This document shows positions 1 through 20,519 of a stretch of DNA of 64,000 nt, piece after piece. The stretch spans positions 17,815,709 to 17,879,708 of the forward strand of contig NC_059303.1 in the NCBI RefSeq assembly GCF_017591435.1, in the 5' to 3' direction. Origin of the DNA: Portunus trituberculatus (taxonomy: Eukaryota; Arthropoda; Malacostraca; Decapoda; Portunidae). The notes under the pieces were generated by a model that had not been told where the DNA came from, did no database searches, and was given only the letters and a program-made list of their open reading frames with translations. The translations under genes and the position numbers were made by a program. Every line of letters starts with the position of its first letter. Within the stretch, counting starts at the first letter, position 1.

Positions 1-1023
1 ATACTTGGCCCAGATGCCACGCAGCTTCTTCTTGCGCTCCTCCAGGTGCTTTTCAATCTCCTGCTGCAGCTCTGTGAGCTCCGTCTCCAACCCATCTTGG
101 TCCAGCAGCCTCTGCACCCGCTCCCTCTCCTGCTTCCGAGCAGCCCTGAATGCAGGTGGATCCTGCTCTTCATCAAGATCCACTGTCATAAACTCTTGAA
201 GTGTGAGAGCACTGGAAGGTGTCTCACCAAACTCAGTGAGCCGCTTGCGCAGTGTTGACTCATGTACCTTTACCACCTTGATTACATCATTAATTGTGCG
301 GTTGAAGTTGTGCAGGCGAGCAGCAATGACCAGTGCTGCCCCACACACTCCTGATGGTCGCCGCCCAGTGTGCATCCAGTCTCGCTTCATCCGTTTCACT
401 AACCGGAGTGCCGTCTCAGAAACGTCATGCGTCTTTTTTTCAAAGGAGAGCTTATAGGCAAACCTCCAGATGTAGAGGCAAGGGTCCATGGCCGGGATGT
501 TGATGCACAGGGCTGTGGACAGCCGAAGGTAGGTGCGGCCCAGCTCATACACATCAATCTGGAGGGCGTCACTTACATCAATGAGCATGTGTGCTGTCTG
601 TTCTGTGCGGCAAGTGATGTATACACATGCCCCAATCACATGGTTCGTCTTCCTCCCTCGAGTCAGGCCTTTGCTGAGTCCCAGCTTGAAAAAATTAAAT
701 GCCATCTCTGAATTGTGTTGGCTGAGTCGCAGCTGCTGAGCGAGGGCATTGATCTTCTTCTTGGCATTGCCCAGTGTGATTTCTTTGCTCTCACGTGCAA
801 ACGAGCCACGGAAGTCTCTGAACATAGGCCGCTTGCTGACCGAGTCCGAGGAAACGAACTGGCCCACAGCAGAGCTTCCTCCATGAGAATTTTCCAGAAA
901 CTGAACTTCACTAACAATGTTGTGTTCTGAGAGCACCGTGCCACACGAGGTGCAGACTGCATCTCCCCGGGCTGGGTCTGTGTCAATGTCCTTACAGCCA
1001 CAGTGCTGACATTGTGCCACCAT
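1..1023 (-). CDS. BRF1: BRF1, TFIIB-related subunit of TFIIIB (N-terminal 341 residues; continues past the left edge)
   Basis: BRF1 is the TFIIB-like subunit of nuclear TFIIIB, which recruits RNA polymerase III to tRNA and 5S promoters. The minus-strand frame is open from the ATG at 1023 to base 1 with no stop. Residues 5-27 form a zinc ribbon (C5-x2-C8, C24-x2-C27). Family signatures follow: GGSSAVGQF, AFNFFKLGLSKGLTRGRK, then a second cyclin-like repeat with KRMKRDWMHTGRRPSGVCGA, a hallmark of BRF1 rather than TFIIB. From about residue 280 a charged, probably coiled segment rich in E, R and K begins. The start has A at -3 and G at +4. The start is 14 nt downstream of a good splice acceptor, so there is probably a 5'UTR intron. 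The C-terminal half lies outside the window. SRP72 is upstream in the same orientation. The identification is secure; lack of introns within 1 kb of coding sequence is a little unusual but nothing suggests a retrocopy. Confidence 0.95.
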   Translation of the reverse strand, partial: MVAQCQHCGCKDIDTDPARGDAVCTSCGTVLSEHNIVSEVQFLENSHGGSSAVGQFVSSDSVSKRPMFRDFRGSFARESKEITLGNAKKKINALAQQLRLSQHNSEMAFNFFKLGLSKGLTRGRKTNHVIGACVYITCRTEQTAHMLIDVSDALQIDVYELGRTYLRLSTALCINIPAMDPCLYIWRFAYKLSFEKKTHDVSETALRLVKRMKRDWMHTGRRPSGVCGAALVIAARLHNFNRTINDVIKVVKVHESTLRKRLTEFGETPSSALTLQEFMTVDLDEEQDPPAFRAARKQERERVQRLLDQDGLETELTELQQEIEKHLEERKKKLRGIWAKY

Positions 1024-1040
1024 CTTGCCTCTCTCATCTG
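1024..1040 (-). other. BRF1 5'UTR segment and 3' splice site
   Basis: Read on the minus strand, a TTGTGTTACAG acceptor ends at 1038, leaving a 14-nt leader before the BRF1 ATG. The first codon-sized triplet of this leader is itself an ATG (1037), out of frame with BRF1 and open for more than 100 codons. The upstream non-coding exon was not located. Confidence 0.5.
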
Positions 1041-1557
1041 TAACACAAGACACACAGTGAGCCTAACAAAATAGCATTATGTTATTCCAATGTCTTTATT
1101 ACTATATACCAATCTATGTCTCAAATCTTCAGGGTGGGGGATGGGATTTGATGATGGCCCAATTGTGAAACTTTACCAAAACATTTATATATCAAATAAC
1201 AAGTGAGATATTTGCAGTAATAGCCACATGCAGACTAGTAAAACATCAAAATATGACAGGAAAACAGTTATCATAACAAATCATATCCTGTATTTTTTTC
1301 CTAGAATCTACAGCACTTTCCACTTTTTCACAAATAATACCCATATTGATCATTGTTATTGACTCACATGCTGCCAGTAGGTAAGTTCCATCAAAGAATG
1401 AGTGACAGGAATAATGTTATCACCTGGTTTACTCTGAAATTCATGAAAGGCAGTCCCTCCCATGTCCACTCCCAACCCCATAACACAGCAGCCAATGAAC
1501 AGGCCACAGCACCACACATGCCACATTCACCAATACCACCTATACACATGATCCTTC
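1041..1557. other. Non-coding, probable BRF1 5'UTR intron or promoter region
   Basis: No open frame with coding character is visible on either strand. It is AT-rich and lies directly upstream of the BRF1 coding exon. Confidence 0.4.
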
Positions 1558-1756
1558 TTAACCTCTTCAGCATCATGACGTGTTTTTATGTTCATTTGGT
1601 GATTTTAAACAGCTTTGAAAAACAGAAACTTATGTGGGGATTAAAAAAATGAAAATTAATCTTCTGACCTTCATAGACCCTTCCTACTGTCAATAAAATT
1701 ATCTAATAATACCCAAAACTCATGCTGAAAATGCATCCCAGTATTGCAAGAATTAA
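1558..1756. mobile_element. piggyBac-type MITE, degraded copy
   Basis: Bounded by TTAA at 1558-1561 and 1753-1756. The interior matches, with many substitutions, the better copies at 8609-8820 and 48554-48768: a shared order of ACCTCTTCAG, a GGTGATTTTA segment, an ATTAATCTTCTGACC segment and a CATAGACCC segment. No coding capacity. Confidence 0.65.
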
Positions 1757-1911
1757 GCACAGCTGGGGGAATTTTTACCAGAGTATACACACATGAGGAA
1801 ACCAGCCAGAAAAAAAAACATGTAGCTAAACATTAACCAGGTCCCTCATAAAATCCTCAAAACATGATTGCTTAAAATATAGACAATGAAACTACAACAT
1901 ATACACTAATA

Positions 1912-2240
1912 GGCACTGTCCTAATATAGACGTCCCTCCAGCTGTCCTCGTTTCCCAATTCCCTCTTAACAGCTCTTTCACTCAGTTGATTGGACAAGGG
2001 AATGAAAATATAATAACCCAAACTTTAACCTAAACTAACTTAAGCGAGCTAGCATAACCTAACCACATAATTGGTCAGAAACGTTGGAAGGAAGACATAT
2101 CAGCGGTGTGTGTCTCCTCAATTAGGTTACGTTAAGTTATCATATTTTCATCCCCCACATCCCGTAACCTGCAAGAAAGAGCTGCGAAGAGGAAGCCAGG
2201 AAGTGAGGACAGCTGGAGGGACATCTATATTAGGACTGCC
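1912..2240. mobile_element. Foldback MITE with long terminal inverted repeats (family shared with 9150-9440)
   Basis: The left end reads GGCACTGTCCTAATATAGAC followed by GTCCCTCCAGCTGTCCTC; the reverse complement of the right end is GGCAGTCCTAATATAGAT followed by GTCCCTCCAGCTGTCCTC. Inverted similarity continues inward through a CAGCTCTTTC segment to an AACCTA-rich centre. No ORF. The same ends and AACCTA centre recur in SRP72 intron 1. Superfamily not recognised. Confidence 0.8.
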
Positions 2241-3093
2241 CACGAATAGAGCCCACAAAACCACTCACGCTGCATTCACCAGTACCACCAGCACAACACC
2301 CTTCTCAAAATATAAAGAAATAAAAGTTAAATTACCAGACAATGGACGAAGCTGATGTAACTACGGGGAGATCGTAATCACCCCCACACTCCACCGTCGC
2401 CTCTTCCTCTTCTTGTGACCTTCTATTCCTTCTATCACTCCACAGCTCCTCCTTCCCTTAATTGTCCCAGCACAGGAACACAGGAACACCACTACACACT
2501 GCAAGTCTTGTCAAGTTCGTGGCGTGGAATAGTCTTGATCGATTCCCACTTATGTCTGTATTTTCTATTTTGTTTGGTTTTCTTCTCTCTTTTTTTGGTG
2601 TATTAATCTGTACCTCTTTTCCTCACAAATTTTGATAATATATCCTTTTCTTTTCTTCTATTTCCTCCGTCAGCCTCACCACGGGCTGGCTTGGCTTCCA
2701 GTGGTCGACTCTGCCTGTTAGGTATTTACTGCCTCTCCAACGGGGCCTTTTCACGACCACTAGATTTCCCGTTCTTTAACAGTTTTACTTATTTATTTAT
2801 TCTCTAAATATTATTATATGAAACCATAAAAAATGTGGTTTTAATGCACTCCTACTATTATTCATACACAAGTACAATGGTTTCTTTCTCCAATTTTTTT
2901 TACAATGTACAATGGTTTCTTTCCCTCCCCTTTTTTCTCGTAAAAACTATCTACTTTTCTACCTAGTTAATCTAATTTTTTCATGATCTCAATATTGTTT
3001 TGGCTCCTTTACTAACAATTCATTTTCTTTTTCCTTTCATAAAAAGGAAGGAATACGAAGAATTATAATTTCAATGAATTTTTATTGACAAAT

Positions 3094-3094
<1 letters not shown>
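2241..3094. other. Non-coding spacer between SRP72 3' end and BRF1
   Basis: Low-complexity T-rich and AT-rich sequence. No ORF with family similarity, no RNA gene and no further repeat was recognised. The BRF1 promoter probably lies in or near it. Confidence 0.4.

Positions 3095-3143
<49 letters not shown>
3095..3143. repeat. (GA)n microsatellite
   Basis: Uninterrupted dinucleotide run of about 24 units. Confidence 0.97.
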
Positions 3144-3146
<3 letters not shown>

Positions 3147-3583
3147 GGCAGTCCATAACCATAACAGATGAATTTAATTTGAGGGTTTGGAAGAATTTTA
3201 ATTCAGAGAAAAAATAAAATCCAAAGCAGAATCAAGAATTAGGTTACTTGAAGCTCTTGAATATTTGGCTTCAGTTAACTGGGATTCTATTTTACTCTGA
3301 TATATCACTGTTTAATATGAAATAAATATGAGAAACATACTTTTCTGACACTCATAACAGTATTGTCTTGTGTCCAAATACACAAGAAGCCAACACAACA
3401 CTCAGGAGGCCCTTCACTCTCCTTAAATTTATTTCATATTGCACAAGTGCTGCTGAGAGCAAGTATCCTTGACTCACTGGCCACACAAGCAAAGTTTGAC
3501 ATGAATGATGAGTGTTGTTGAAATATGCAGTGACTGTCTCAAGTAATACAAGAAGCTCTCATTAAAAAAAATAAGCATGAAAC

Positions 3584-3610
<27 letters not shown>
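3584..3610. repeat. Poly(A) tract
   Basis: 27 consecutive A residues in the likely 3' flank of SRP72. Confidence 0.9.
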
Positions 3611-3614
<4 letters not shown>

Positions 3615-3787
3615 ACTAGAAAAAGAGGAAATATAGCAATACCATAATCCTCAAAACCTTTACATGGATTCACCCTCAAAACTGTACATGAAAATGATCC
3701 AATAAACAGAATTCTTTATATGTAAATAAAAAGTAAATTGAAATAACATTTCCTCAGCTTCCATTGATACAAATGTGATTTTATGTC

Positions 3788-3791
3788 TTTA

Positions 3792-3793
<2 letters not shown>
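3788..3793 (-). promoter_or_regulatory. AATAAA hexamer overlapping the SRP72 stop codon
   Basis: On the minus strand the final codons read TGG TAA TAAAG, so AATAAA begins inside the stop codon. Use of this hexamer would give an almost UTR-less mRNA. A second AATAAA on the same strand lies near 3424-3432 and is a more ordinary candidate. Confidence 0.35.
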
Positions 3794-10053
<6,260 letters not shown>

Positions 10054-10437
10054 GCTTCTCACTTCTTCGGTCTGCCAGGATTTCTCGGCGCCGCGGAGAC
10101 ACGTTGCGGATGCTGCCAATGTAACGGTGCCCCCTGTAACATTCTTTCTATTTTAATTCATTCATGCAAAAGGGAAAAAATACCCCACGATGTGTTTCCT
10201 TAATAGACTGACTTTCCAGCATCGAGGAATATGACGATGTGCTCAATTGTAGCATTTAAGTCACGATGTAATATCATATCTGCTTAATTTTCAGGCTTTT
10301 TTTTTAACATTGGGTTATAGTTCCTTAAATTGATACTACTAGGACGGCTGGTACTCAGGATATAGGCCCAGGGGTAGAATCCATAAAACTTTAACGACGC
10401 GCTACCGACAAGTTTCGTGAATTCTACCCGAAGTTTT

Positions 10438-10703
10438 GGGGCCGTCGTGGTACAGTGGAACCATCATGCGTGGTTTGGGGTCCGAGGCACGGCCTTCTCT
10501 TATATTATGAAGGCCGTGTCCGAGGGGTCTCCAAGCGCACGGGTTCGAATCCTGTCCACGGTCTGAGTGCAGGTTGGGCTTCCTCACTCAGGGCAACGGT
10601 TTCCTAGCGGGTGGGCTTTGAGATAGGAGGTACCCCAAAAAGTATCTCCTTTAGCCCATAAATTCCCGTGAAAAGCCCACATGGTATAAATAAAAAAAAA
10701 AGT
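10438..10703 (+). mobile_element. tRNA-derived SINE (family D)
   Basis: The head carries an A-box-like TGGTACAGTGG and a B-box GGTTCGAATCC about 85 bp apart. Between them is a palindrome (GGCACGGCCTTC / GAAGGCCGTG). The unrelated body ends in TAAATAAAAAAAAAA. The box arrangement and A-rich tail are typical of a tRNA-related SINE; the internal stem is longer than in a normal tRNA, so it is not a functional tRNA gene. Confidence 0.75.
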
Positions 10704-12673
<1,970 letters not shown>

Positions 12674-12882
12674 GATTCAGGATTCATCACCCACTGGCAC
12701 CCAGGCTAAGCACTCGGAATACTAAGCTACACAAAAAAAGAATTTGTACTTATCATTTGAATTTAAGATAAAATGCAACAGTGCAATTTTAGTCAAGACA
12801 AAACATTATATTGCAGTGTCACCAAGCTGGACAAAACTTGAATTGATACTTATAATTCTAATTCAAGATAAAATGCGAAATT

Positions 12883-12958
12883 TGCCTCGCTGCTTCCTGG
12901 GACTCGAATCTGGGCCCTCTCAATTGTTAGTTGAGCGTGCTAATCACTACACTACTAA
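12883..12958 (-). mobile_element. tRNA-like head of a family-B SINE, fragment
   Basis: On the minus strand: TAGTGTAGTGATTAGCACGC (A box), a GAGAGGGCCC segment, then a B-box-like region (GATTCGAGTCCC). Only the tRNA-like part resembles the other B copies; the downstream sequence differs. A (GT)n run separates it from the next copy. Confidence 0.7.
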
Positions 12959-12978
12959 GTGTGTGTGTGTGTGTGTGT

Positions 12979-13252
12979 AATTTACATCGGTCATCTGCTG
13001 ATCACCCAGCCAGTCTTCCCCATTACGGAGCGAGCTCAGAGCTCATAGACCGATCTTCGGGTAGGACTGAGACCACAAACACTCCATACACTGGGAAAGC
13101 GAGGACGCAACCCCTCAAGTTACATCCCGTACCTATTTACTGCTAGGTGAACAGGGGCCACACATTAAGAGGCTTGCCCATTTGCCTCGCTGCGCCGGGA
13201 CTCAAACCCGGGCCTCTCGATTGTGAGTCGAGCGTGCTAACCACTACACAAT
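12979..13252 (-). mobile_element. tRNA-Val-like SINE, family B
   Basis: The minus-strand head has A box TAGTGGTTAGCACGC, an anticodon arm CTCGA-CTCACAA-TCGAG (anticodon CAC, valine type) and B box GGGTTTGAGTCCC. The body has the conserved CCTGTTCACCTAGCAG and TAGGTACGGGATGTAA blocks. Both ends abut (GT)n tracts (12959-12978 and 13255-13278). Confidence 0.85.
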
Positions 13253-13553
13253 GTGGTGTGTGTGTGTGTGTGTGTGTAATGGTAGTAGGATCACTATAGT
13301 ATAGTCTGTCTACTCTAAGATGACTTCTGGGTCTCCAGCTGAGAAATTTTTGTCACATGATTGATTGATACATTTATTGTTGAATTAATAAATAAATACA
13401 ACAAAGGAGGAGGATGGACCTTGCCACCCCACCCCATGGGCAAAGACTTAAGGTTAAAGTATCAAAAATACATAAATAGACAGTATACATAACAAGAATA
13501 CAAGTACTTCAATAAATAAATACAGATATTGCACACCTTATTACATAAACATC

Positions 13554-16500
13554 CTACAGTCTAGGGGCAAACTGAGGATATTCCCTGAGTACATCCCTGA
13601 GAGTGGCTGAGTCTAGGAGATGGTCAATGAGGCTGTACAAGTCATGTTGACCTTGAGGTCTAAATTTAGCGATGAGAGGACATTCCATAATATAGTGACG
13701 CAGAGTGTGCCCCCTTGGTGCAGCACACAGCACACAGCACACACCAGTAGAAGCACTGACTTCCCAAAAGTATTTGTAGCTTAATCTGAGCCTCATTGCC
13801 ACCCTGTCGTGTGATGCAGTGTCTCCCATAGGTGAAAGCACAGCTCTGGGAGACACGTGCCCCTATGGCAACAAAGCTCCAACTAATTACTAATGCTACA
13901 ATGTACAAAGTCCTTTATGCTACTCTTAACATAACCCAGAGTATACTCAGTGCCAGGGTCCATTGTGTCATCTTGTAGGGTACACTGAGCAAGGTGGTCT
14001 GCTTTTTCATTTAGCAGGATACCCACATGAGAGGGTATCCAGGTGAAGTGGACCATGGCACCAGCACCTTCTAGGGTGTGGATGAGATCAAGACACTTAT
14101 TAACCAGATCACAGTCCATGAGGGAGGTGGATTGAAGGGCATACAGTGCAGCCTGACTGTCAATAAAGAAATATACATTCTTATGGAGAGGTGCCACTAC
14201 ATATGGAGCGCCTCCAGTACAGCATACAGTTCTGCTCTAGTGGAAGACGTGTGCAGGGAGCCGCCTGGAAACCTCAGTGTCAGTGTAGAGATTGGCAGAG
14301 ATGTAGTCATGGATGAACAGCCCACATCCAGACCTCCTGCCATTGACTGACCATCACAATAAACATGAATAGCCTGAACGTGTGGGTACTTGGACAATTT
14401 AGTCATGAACATGTCTTGCAGCACATGAGGGAGCCAGTCCCTCTTGGGCTGATGCAGAGTGAATATCAACACTGACACGGTGAGGGTTCCAGGCGGGTTG
14501 TAGCGGTGACATAACAACGTTAATACAAGCCTCGGCTACACCTACACTTGTCAGTACTCCCAAGATCTTCCTGAGGTATGGTGTTGTAGGAGCGCGAGGA
14601 TCATGATACAGGGGGTCAGTGATCCCTTTAGAGAGTCAGAGCCCATGCATAGCATCCGACTAACTGTGCAACAAGTAATTTCCTGTACCCTACACATAAT
14701 ACTCGGCAGGTGCAGTTCAGCTCTGAGGACTTCAATCCGTGCAGTCCTGGGGCATCCCAAGATTATCCGCATGGCTTCATTCTGAACAAGCTCCAGGGGA
14801 CGGAGTTGGGTGGCACTAAACTGTATTAAAACAGGGGCAGCATAATCAATAAGGGACCGTATGACAGATATATAGAACATTCTTAGGACTGGAATGCCAG
14901 CCCCCAGGCCCCTGTTTGCTAGCAGCCAAAGTGGTGCTAGCCGTGGCAGACAGAGGTCTCGAACATAGTGGACGGCTTGAAGAGACTTCCTGAAGCTCAT
15001 CTGAACACCCAGGTACTTGTGTATATGAACTCTAGGGATGGGAACATTGTTTACAGTGGGCAGCCGAGAGACCTTCCCTTTAGCTTGAAATTTTGTTTTA
15101 CATTCATTAATCACTAGTCCCATTTGGACACACAACGCTGCCAGTTGTGACAAAGCTAACTGGAGAATCCTGGGTGTGGGGCATTGGAGGAGTATGTCAT
15201 CAGCATAGATGAGGACCTGGGTGCCCTGTGGAAAGGAACAGTGCACAATTTTGTCCATTAAAACATTGAAAAGCATTGGACTAAGGACTCCACCCTGTGG
15301 TGTTCCAAGCTCAAAGACTTCCTCAGAGGAGACTGCACCTTGAAACCAAACCTGTGCTGTTCTATTGTACAAATAGTCCCTGATCCATCCTAATAATCTA
15401 CCTTTGACACCTTTGAGAATGAGTTCCTCCATAATAACATCTTTGTTGGCCCTGTCGAAGGCACCCTTGAGATCAACGAAAGCTCTGCAGGTAGCATCCT
15501 TATTTATAAGACACTCAACAAAACAATGACTTGTAGAGTGACCTTTTAGGAAGCCATGTACATTGCCAGAGAGTACATGGCCCACCTTGTATATAAGCCT
15601 GTTCAATATTACCCGTTCCATCATCTTACACAGACAGCTGGTGAGAGAAATAGGGCGAAAGGTGCCATCACCTTTGGGGATTGGGATGATGATGGTTGTT
15701 TTCCAAGAGTGGGGAAGCTTGCCTGCAGTGAGAGACATGTTAAATAAATCCAAGATGGGGTTGTCTACCTTTACCTACAGGAGAGCATTGAGGATATCAT
15801 AGGTGATGCCATCCTTGCCAGGAGCTGTTGACTTGCCCAACTTGACTGCCGAGAGGAGTTCGTCATGCGTGATAGGCACACAGGTGTCATCCAGCAGAGA
15901 AACACTGTGGCAAATCAACTCCATCCTTCGTGGTCTTTGCTGATCGAGCGCCTCCTGGTGTTCCACAGGAAGGCCAGAGAAGGATGAGGCTTCCTTCCAC
16001 TGCAAGACGAGTTCTCGTGCCCTGCCTGCAGAATCAGGGTCACACACCTGTCGTCTGGACTTGCCCCGGACGCTGTTGACATGGTGCCACACCTCCCGGA
16101 GGGACCGGGTCCTGCACACCTTGTCCAGGAAGGAGACCCAGTACTTCTTCCTTTCCTGTTACCGCAGATCTGTGAGGTGTCGAGCCACGGTAACCATGGC
16201 ATCCCGTGACTCTGTGTCTGCTGGGTTGAGCTGCCAACATCTCTGGTAGGCAGCGAGCGTCTGTTGGCAGTTCAGAATGACAGGGTCGGTAGCGTAAGTC
16301 CAGCGGCGTGGAGCATGGGCCCTTGCCGGAACCCTTGGAGTCGCGATGAATCCCTCGATGGTGTGCAGGAGTCCGTCATACAGTGCCTCTGCATCAGCAA
16401 AGGAGACCTTCACGGCAGCGTACCACGCCACCACATGGACAACGAGGCCTGCCATCCTAGATGGTGACACCGTCAAGCGCTTCCTGGGCATTGCCGGGGC

Positions 16501-17140
16501 ACTGCACCGGGAGGGTCGTCTCCAGGGCGAAGTGATCGCTCAGCAATGACCTGACAAGAAAGATTTTGGCAGTATATGTTGGCATATTGATGAGAGCTAC
16601 ATAATCAAGTTTGCCTCTTTGAACATGTGTGGGTGCATGTTCCCCAGTAAGTACAGGTGTATCTGTGGTGTCAAGGAAAGCCTTCCAGCGCACACCATTG
16701 GCATTGGTGGTGAGGTGGCTTCCTAATTCCTTATGCCTGGCATTAAGGTCACCCATGATAACACTCTGCTCCTCAAGAACATATTCAGGAAAGTTTGCAA
16801 TATTTAAGGCACCAGCATGAATGTACATGTTTACAAAGTAAATAATTTCACCCAAAGTGTGCAAGCAAACAGTAGTAAATTCAATACCCTCAGTGACCGC
16901 CATTTCCATAAAGTTAACTGGAATCCCATGTTTAATGTAAGTGGCCATCCCCCGACTACTGCCGTCACCACAACTGAGGGTGTGGGAGGCATAACCCCGC
17001 AGCTCAGGCACCCGTGGCCCTACCTCTTGTAAGGCAATAATGTCAGGCTTATGGAGAAGGACATGAGAGTGTAGGTCAGTGAAACGGGCATGTAGACCAT
17101 TGACATTCCATGTTAGGGTGCAGAAAGCCTTACCGTTCAT
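13554..17140 (-). pseudogene. LINE ORF2 (endonuclease, reverse transcriptase, RNase H), frameshifted
   Basis: Multidomain replicase of the I-type LINE. The endonuclease starts at the ATG at 17140 with LTWNVNGLHARF and contains DIIALQEV, MGDLNARH and the terminal LLSDHFALE motif. RT motifs follow at 15753-14551: KGDGTFRPISL, ADV-like FVDLKGAFDRA, GTPQGGVLSPMLFN and the catalytic YADDILL. RNase H motifs follow: YCDG, TRAELYAVLEAL, FIDSQAALYAL and WIPSHVGILLNEKAD. Frames change near 16470, 16120, 15760, 14530, 14200 and 13870, so no full protein can be made from this copy. Confidence 0.8.
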
Positions 17141-17391
17141 TGCAATGGTGTTGCATCTGTGTCTTCGGGCTGTCCAGCATCTGTATGGCTGCCATCAGAT
17201 GTCCCTGGTCTGGGCCAGGCCTGGCAGTCTTCAGATATTCCTGGTCTGGCTCGGGGCTGGCAGTCCGGGCTGGGTTTGGGCTGGAGCACCAATGTCCATT
17301 CACCTGCAGCATCCTCATCACAGTCTGCCTCAGGTGACTTGCTCTCTGAAGCAGGGGGAGCAGGGGCCATCCCTGAGGGGCTCCAGGGGTG

Positions 17392-18275
17392 TCATGTGGC
17401 TCCCTTGACTGACTTGGCAGGGGTATCCATCCTTGGTGAGAGTGCAGCAGCAGCTGCACACTGCCCTGCAGCATTGACCTTTTTCTTGGGTGGGTCACAC
17501 AGGCTATGCCGACACACATCACTCCCTCCTTGGCCCCGCTGAGCACAGCTCGCTGGAGATGGGGTTGGGGCCACAGTGGGGGTCCCACTGCATACTGTGT
17601 GCTGCTGGTTCTTGAAGGTGACAAACTCGTTACTAAGATCAGAGACTGTTGCAGGCAGGTTGTCCACTTTGGCGGCTAGTGCGCTCACCACCGCCATTAA
17701 CTGTTGGGTGGGGTAGGTGGTAGGCAGTTTCTGGGTGGTGTCTGGCTGGGGCACTGTTTTCGGAGACACAGGGGGCAGTGTAGCAGCACGCTGCAGCAAA
17801 GATGGGAACACGGCAGGTGTGGTCGAAGTGCCATTGGTGGGGCAGGAAGGCTGGGACAGGTGAGGGGCAGTGGCCGAGAAGGAGGGCTTCATCACCCAGG
17901 TGTTGGTCTCAGGAGGTGGAGCCTGGCGGAACACAAGCCTGGGCTGACTCACCTCATCAGTGGCAGGCTCCCTTTGGGGCTGAGGCCTGACAGTGCAGAG
18001 GGTGGAGTGGACGTTGTGGTCATCCCCACAATTACAGCACCAAGGAGGGATTTTGGTGCCCTCCTTGATCTTATTCAGGCATTGTGCTAACTTATGGGGG
18101 CCAGCACAGTATCTACAGCAAGGGGCAGACTGGCAACGCCACTCCTTGTGTCCCCAGCAACTACAGTGGCGACATAAATCTGGTTCTGGCGTGTAATGCT
18201 CCACATGCCGACATCCAAGGCCCAGGAGATGCACCTCACTGGGCACCTTACCAATTTTTCTGGCAGCACTGCAGC
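17392..18275 (-). pseudogene. LINE ORF1 (gag-like, CCHC zinc knuckles), 5'-truncated
   Basis: Nucleic-acid-binding ORF1 protein of a non-LTR element. Three zinc knuckles are visible in a row: CRHCSCWGHKEWRC, CRYCAGPHKLAQC and CCNCGDDHNVHSTLC. A proline- and serine-rich segment follows, then a short helical stretch (VVSALAAKVDNLPATVSDLS) and a basic PKKKVNAAG patch before the stop near 17392. Upstream, the frame runs into a polypyrimidine S/P/L-rich stretch that is not family-like, so the genuine N-terminus is absent. Belongs to the element at 13345-18290; ORF2 begins about 250 bp downstream. Confidence 0.7.
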
Positions 18276-18632
18276 AGTGGGATGGTAGGAGTACAGGGGA
18301 GAGAGTTCTGGTAGGATGTGGTGGATGGGAGGGAGGGTGGCAGGGATGAGATGGGGTGTTGGTAGGAGGGAAGGAGGAGGGAGGGGGGAGGGAGGAGAGT
18401 GGGTGGGAGGAAAGAGCCAGAGAGGAGGAGGAAGGTAGCAAAAGAGGCGGGGTACAGGGGGAATGGAGGGGAGGGAAAAGACAGAGGAAGGGAGGACGAA
18501 AGAGGAATGAAGGTACTGACATGGTGCTTAAAATTTGAAAATTTAAGTGCAATGGCACAAAAATTATACATGGCACTGTTGTAGATAACTTCAGTACAAC
18601 TTCACAAGTACAATGACTGAATGGTGGGAAGT

Positions 18633-19310
<678 letters not shown>

Positions 19311-19571
19311 TTCTTGCCTTCTCCCTGACCTCCTCCTTTTGTAGGTACCAGTTCTTTAGTCTCATGTAGTGTTCACTATCTAGCCAGGACATGGATGGAG
19401 AAGTAAATGAGTTGTTCATATTCTGTGTTTGTTATGAGTGCATGATAGGTATTGGTGATGGGACAAGCTGTCGTGTAGGCGTGCGAGTTTGTGTCCCGGA
19501 GTTGTGGTACTAACTGGTGCATGTGGTGGCTGGATTCCAGGGCTGTGACCTCACTTAGCGGCATGAGGTCA
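19311..19571. other. Non-coding spacer
   Basis: No gene, RNA or repeat recognised. Confidence 0.3.
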
Positions 19572-19712
19572 ACCTTTCCCAACTCCACACCTGCATCAGA
19601 TTAATGGAGTGACTGTGCTAATCCAGGAAGGTCATTACAGTCGACCTCTCCCAACTCCACACCTGCATCGGATTAGTGGAGTGACTGTACTAATCTGGGA
19701 AGGTCACTACAC
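19572..19712. repeat. Tandem duplication, two units of about 72 bp
   Basis: Both units contain CCCAACTCCACACCTGCATC, then a GGAGTGACTGT segment and an AAGGTCA-TAC end; the second starts about 72 bp after the first and differs at a handful of positions. Confidence 0.8.
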
Positions 19713-20235
19713 TCATATCTGGAACCCTCCAGTAGAAATTCTTTTTCTTAATCACCGTCCCTTTCTCGTGTTTTTTCTAAGCTTAATTTCTTAGCACTTT
19801 CTCTTTTTCCCTTTCCTCCAGGTTCATATCTCTTTTATACATATATCTTTATGTTAATTATCATCAGCCAGCTTACTTTTCCTTGTCATAATTTCCTCCA
19901 CTGCCACATGTGATCTCATTCTCACTTTCATTGGTCTCCTACCCCTTTCGATAAATCTTCCCAACCTAATCACTTCTTCCACCTCCTGGTCCAGCTCCTG
20001 TGTGGTGTCTTAGACCTATTTGATAATAGTTTTGGCCGATTCTCTCTCTTCACGCTCTCTCATGAACTTGTTTGGATTTTTTTTTTCTTCATCCCAAAAA
20101 TCAAGAAACATTTCCAATTTTCCACTGTGTCTCTCACTAGATCTTCTTTCTCAATGATTACTTATATAACAGCATTTTTTGCTTTTTCCTGAATTTGTCT
20201 CTTTACTACCTCGGAAAATTGAACTTTTTCCTTTG
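19713..20235. other. Non-coding spacer, T-rich
   Basis: T- and C-rich; no coding or repeat signature recognised. Confidence 0.3.
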
Positions 20236-20519
20236 TGTAATTCACTTCGGTCGTCTGCTAGTAACCCAGCCAGTCTTCCCCATTACAGAGCGAGCTCAGA
20301 GCTCATAGACCAATCTTCGGGTAGGACTGAGACCACATCAACACACAACACACACCAGGAAAGCGAGGCCACAACCCCTCGAGTTACATCCTGTACCTAT
20401 TAACTGCTAGGTGAACACACCCCACACATTAAGAGGCTTGCCCATTTGCCTCGCCGCTTACCAGGACTCGAACCCGGCCCTCTCGATTGTGAGTCGAGCG
20501 TGCTAACCACTACACTACG

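Larger units (their letters stand above)
13345..18290 (-). mobile_element. I-type non-LTR retrotransposon (gag, endonuclease, RT, RNase H), decayed
   Basis: Minus-strand order from 5': CCHC gag remnant (18275-17392), AP-endonuclease (17140-16457), linker (16491-15775, two frameshifts), RT (15753-14551), RNase H (14517-13883) and a C-terminal zinc-knuckle region (13856-13554). A short AT-rich 3' UTR follows. EN plus RT plus RNase H with a separate CCHC ORF1 is the architecture of the I superfamily. The gag N-terminus is replaced by a polypyrimidine stretch (about 18290-18540), so the 5' end is missing or rearranged. Clade within the I group not resolved. Confidence 0.8.

Noticed and set aside
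663..1055. 130-residue minus-strand ORF as a separate gene
   Set aside because: Shifted frame of the BRF1 exon; BRF1 zinc ribbon and cyclin repeats are in the other frame. Kept only as a possible upstream ATG effect.
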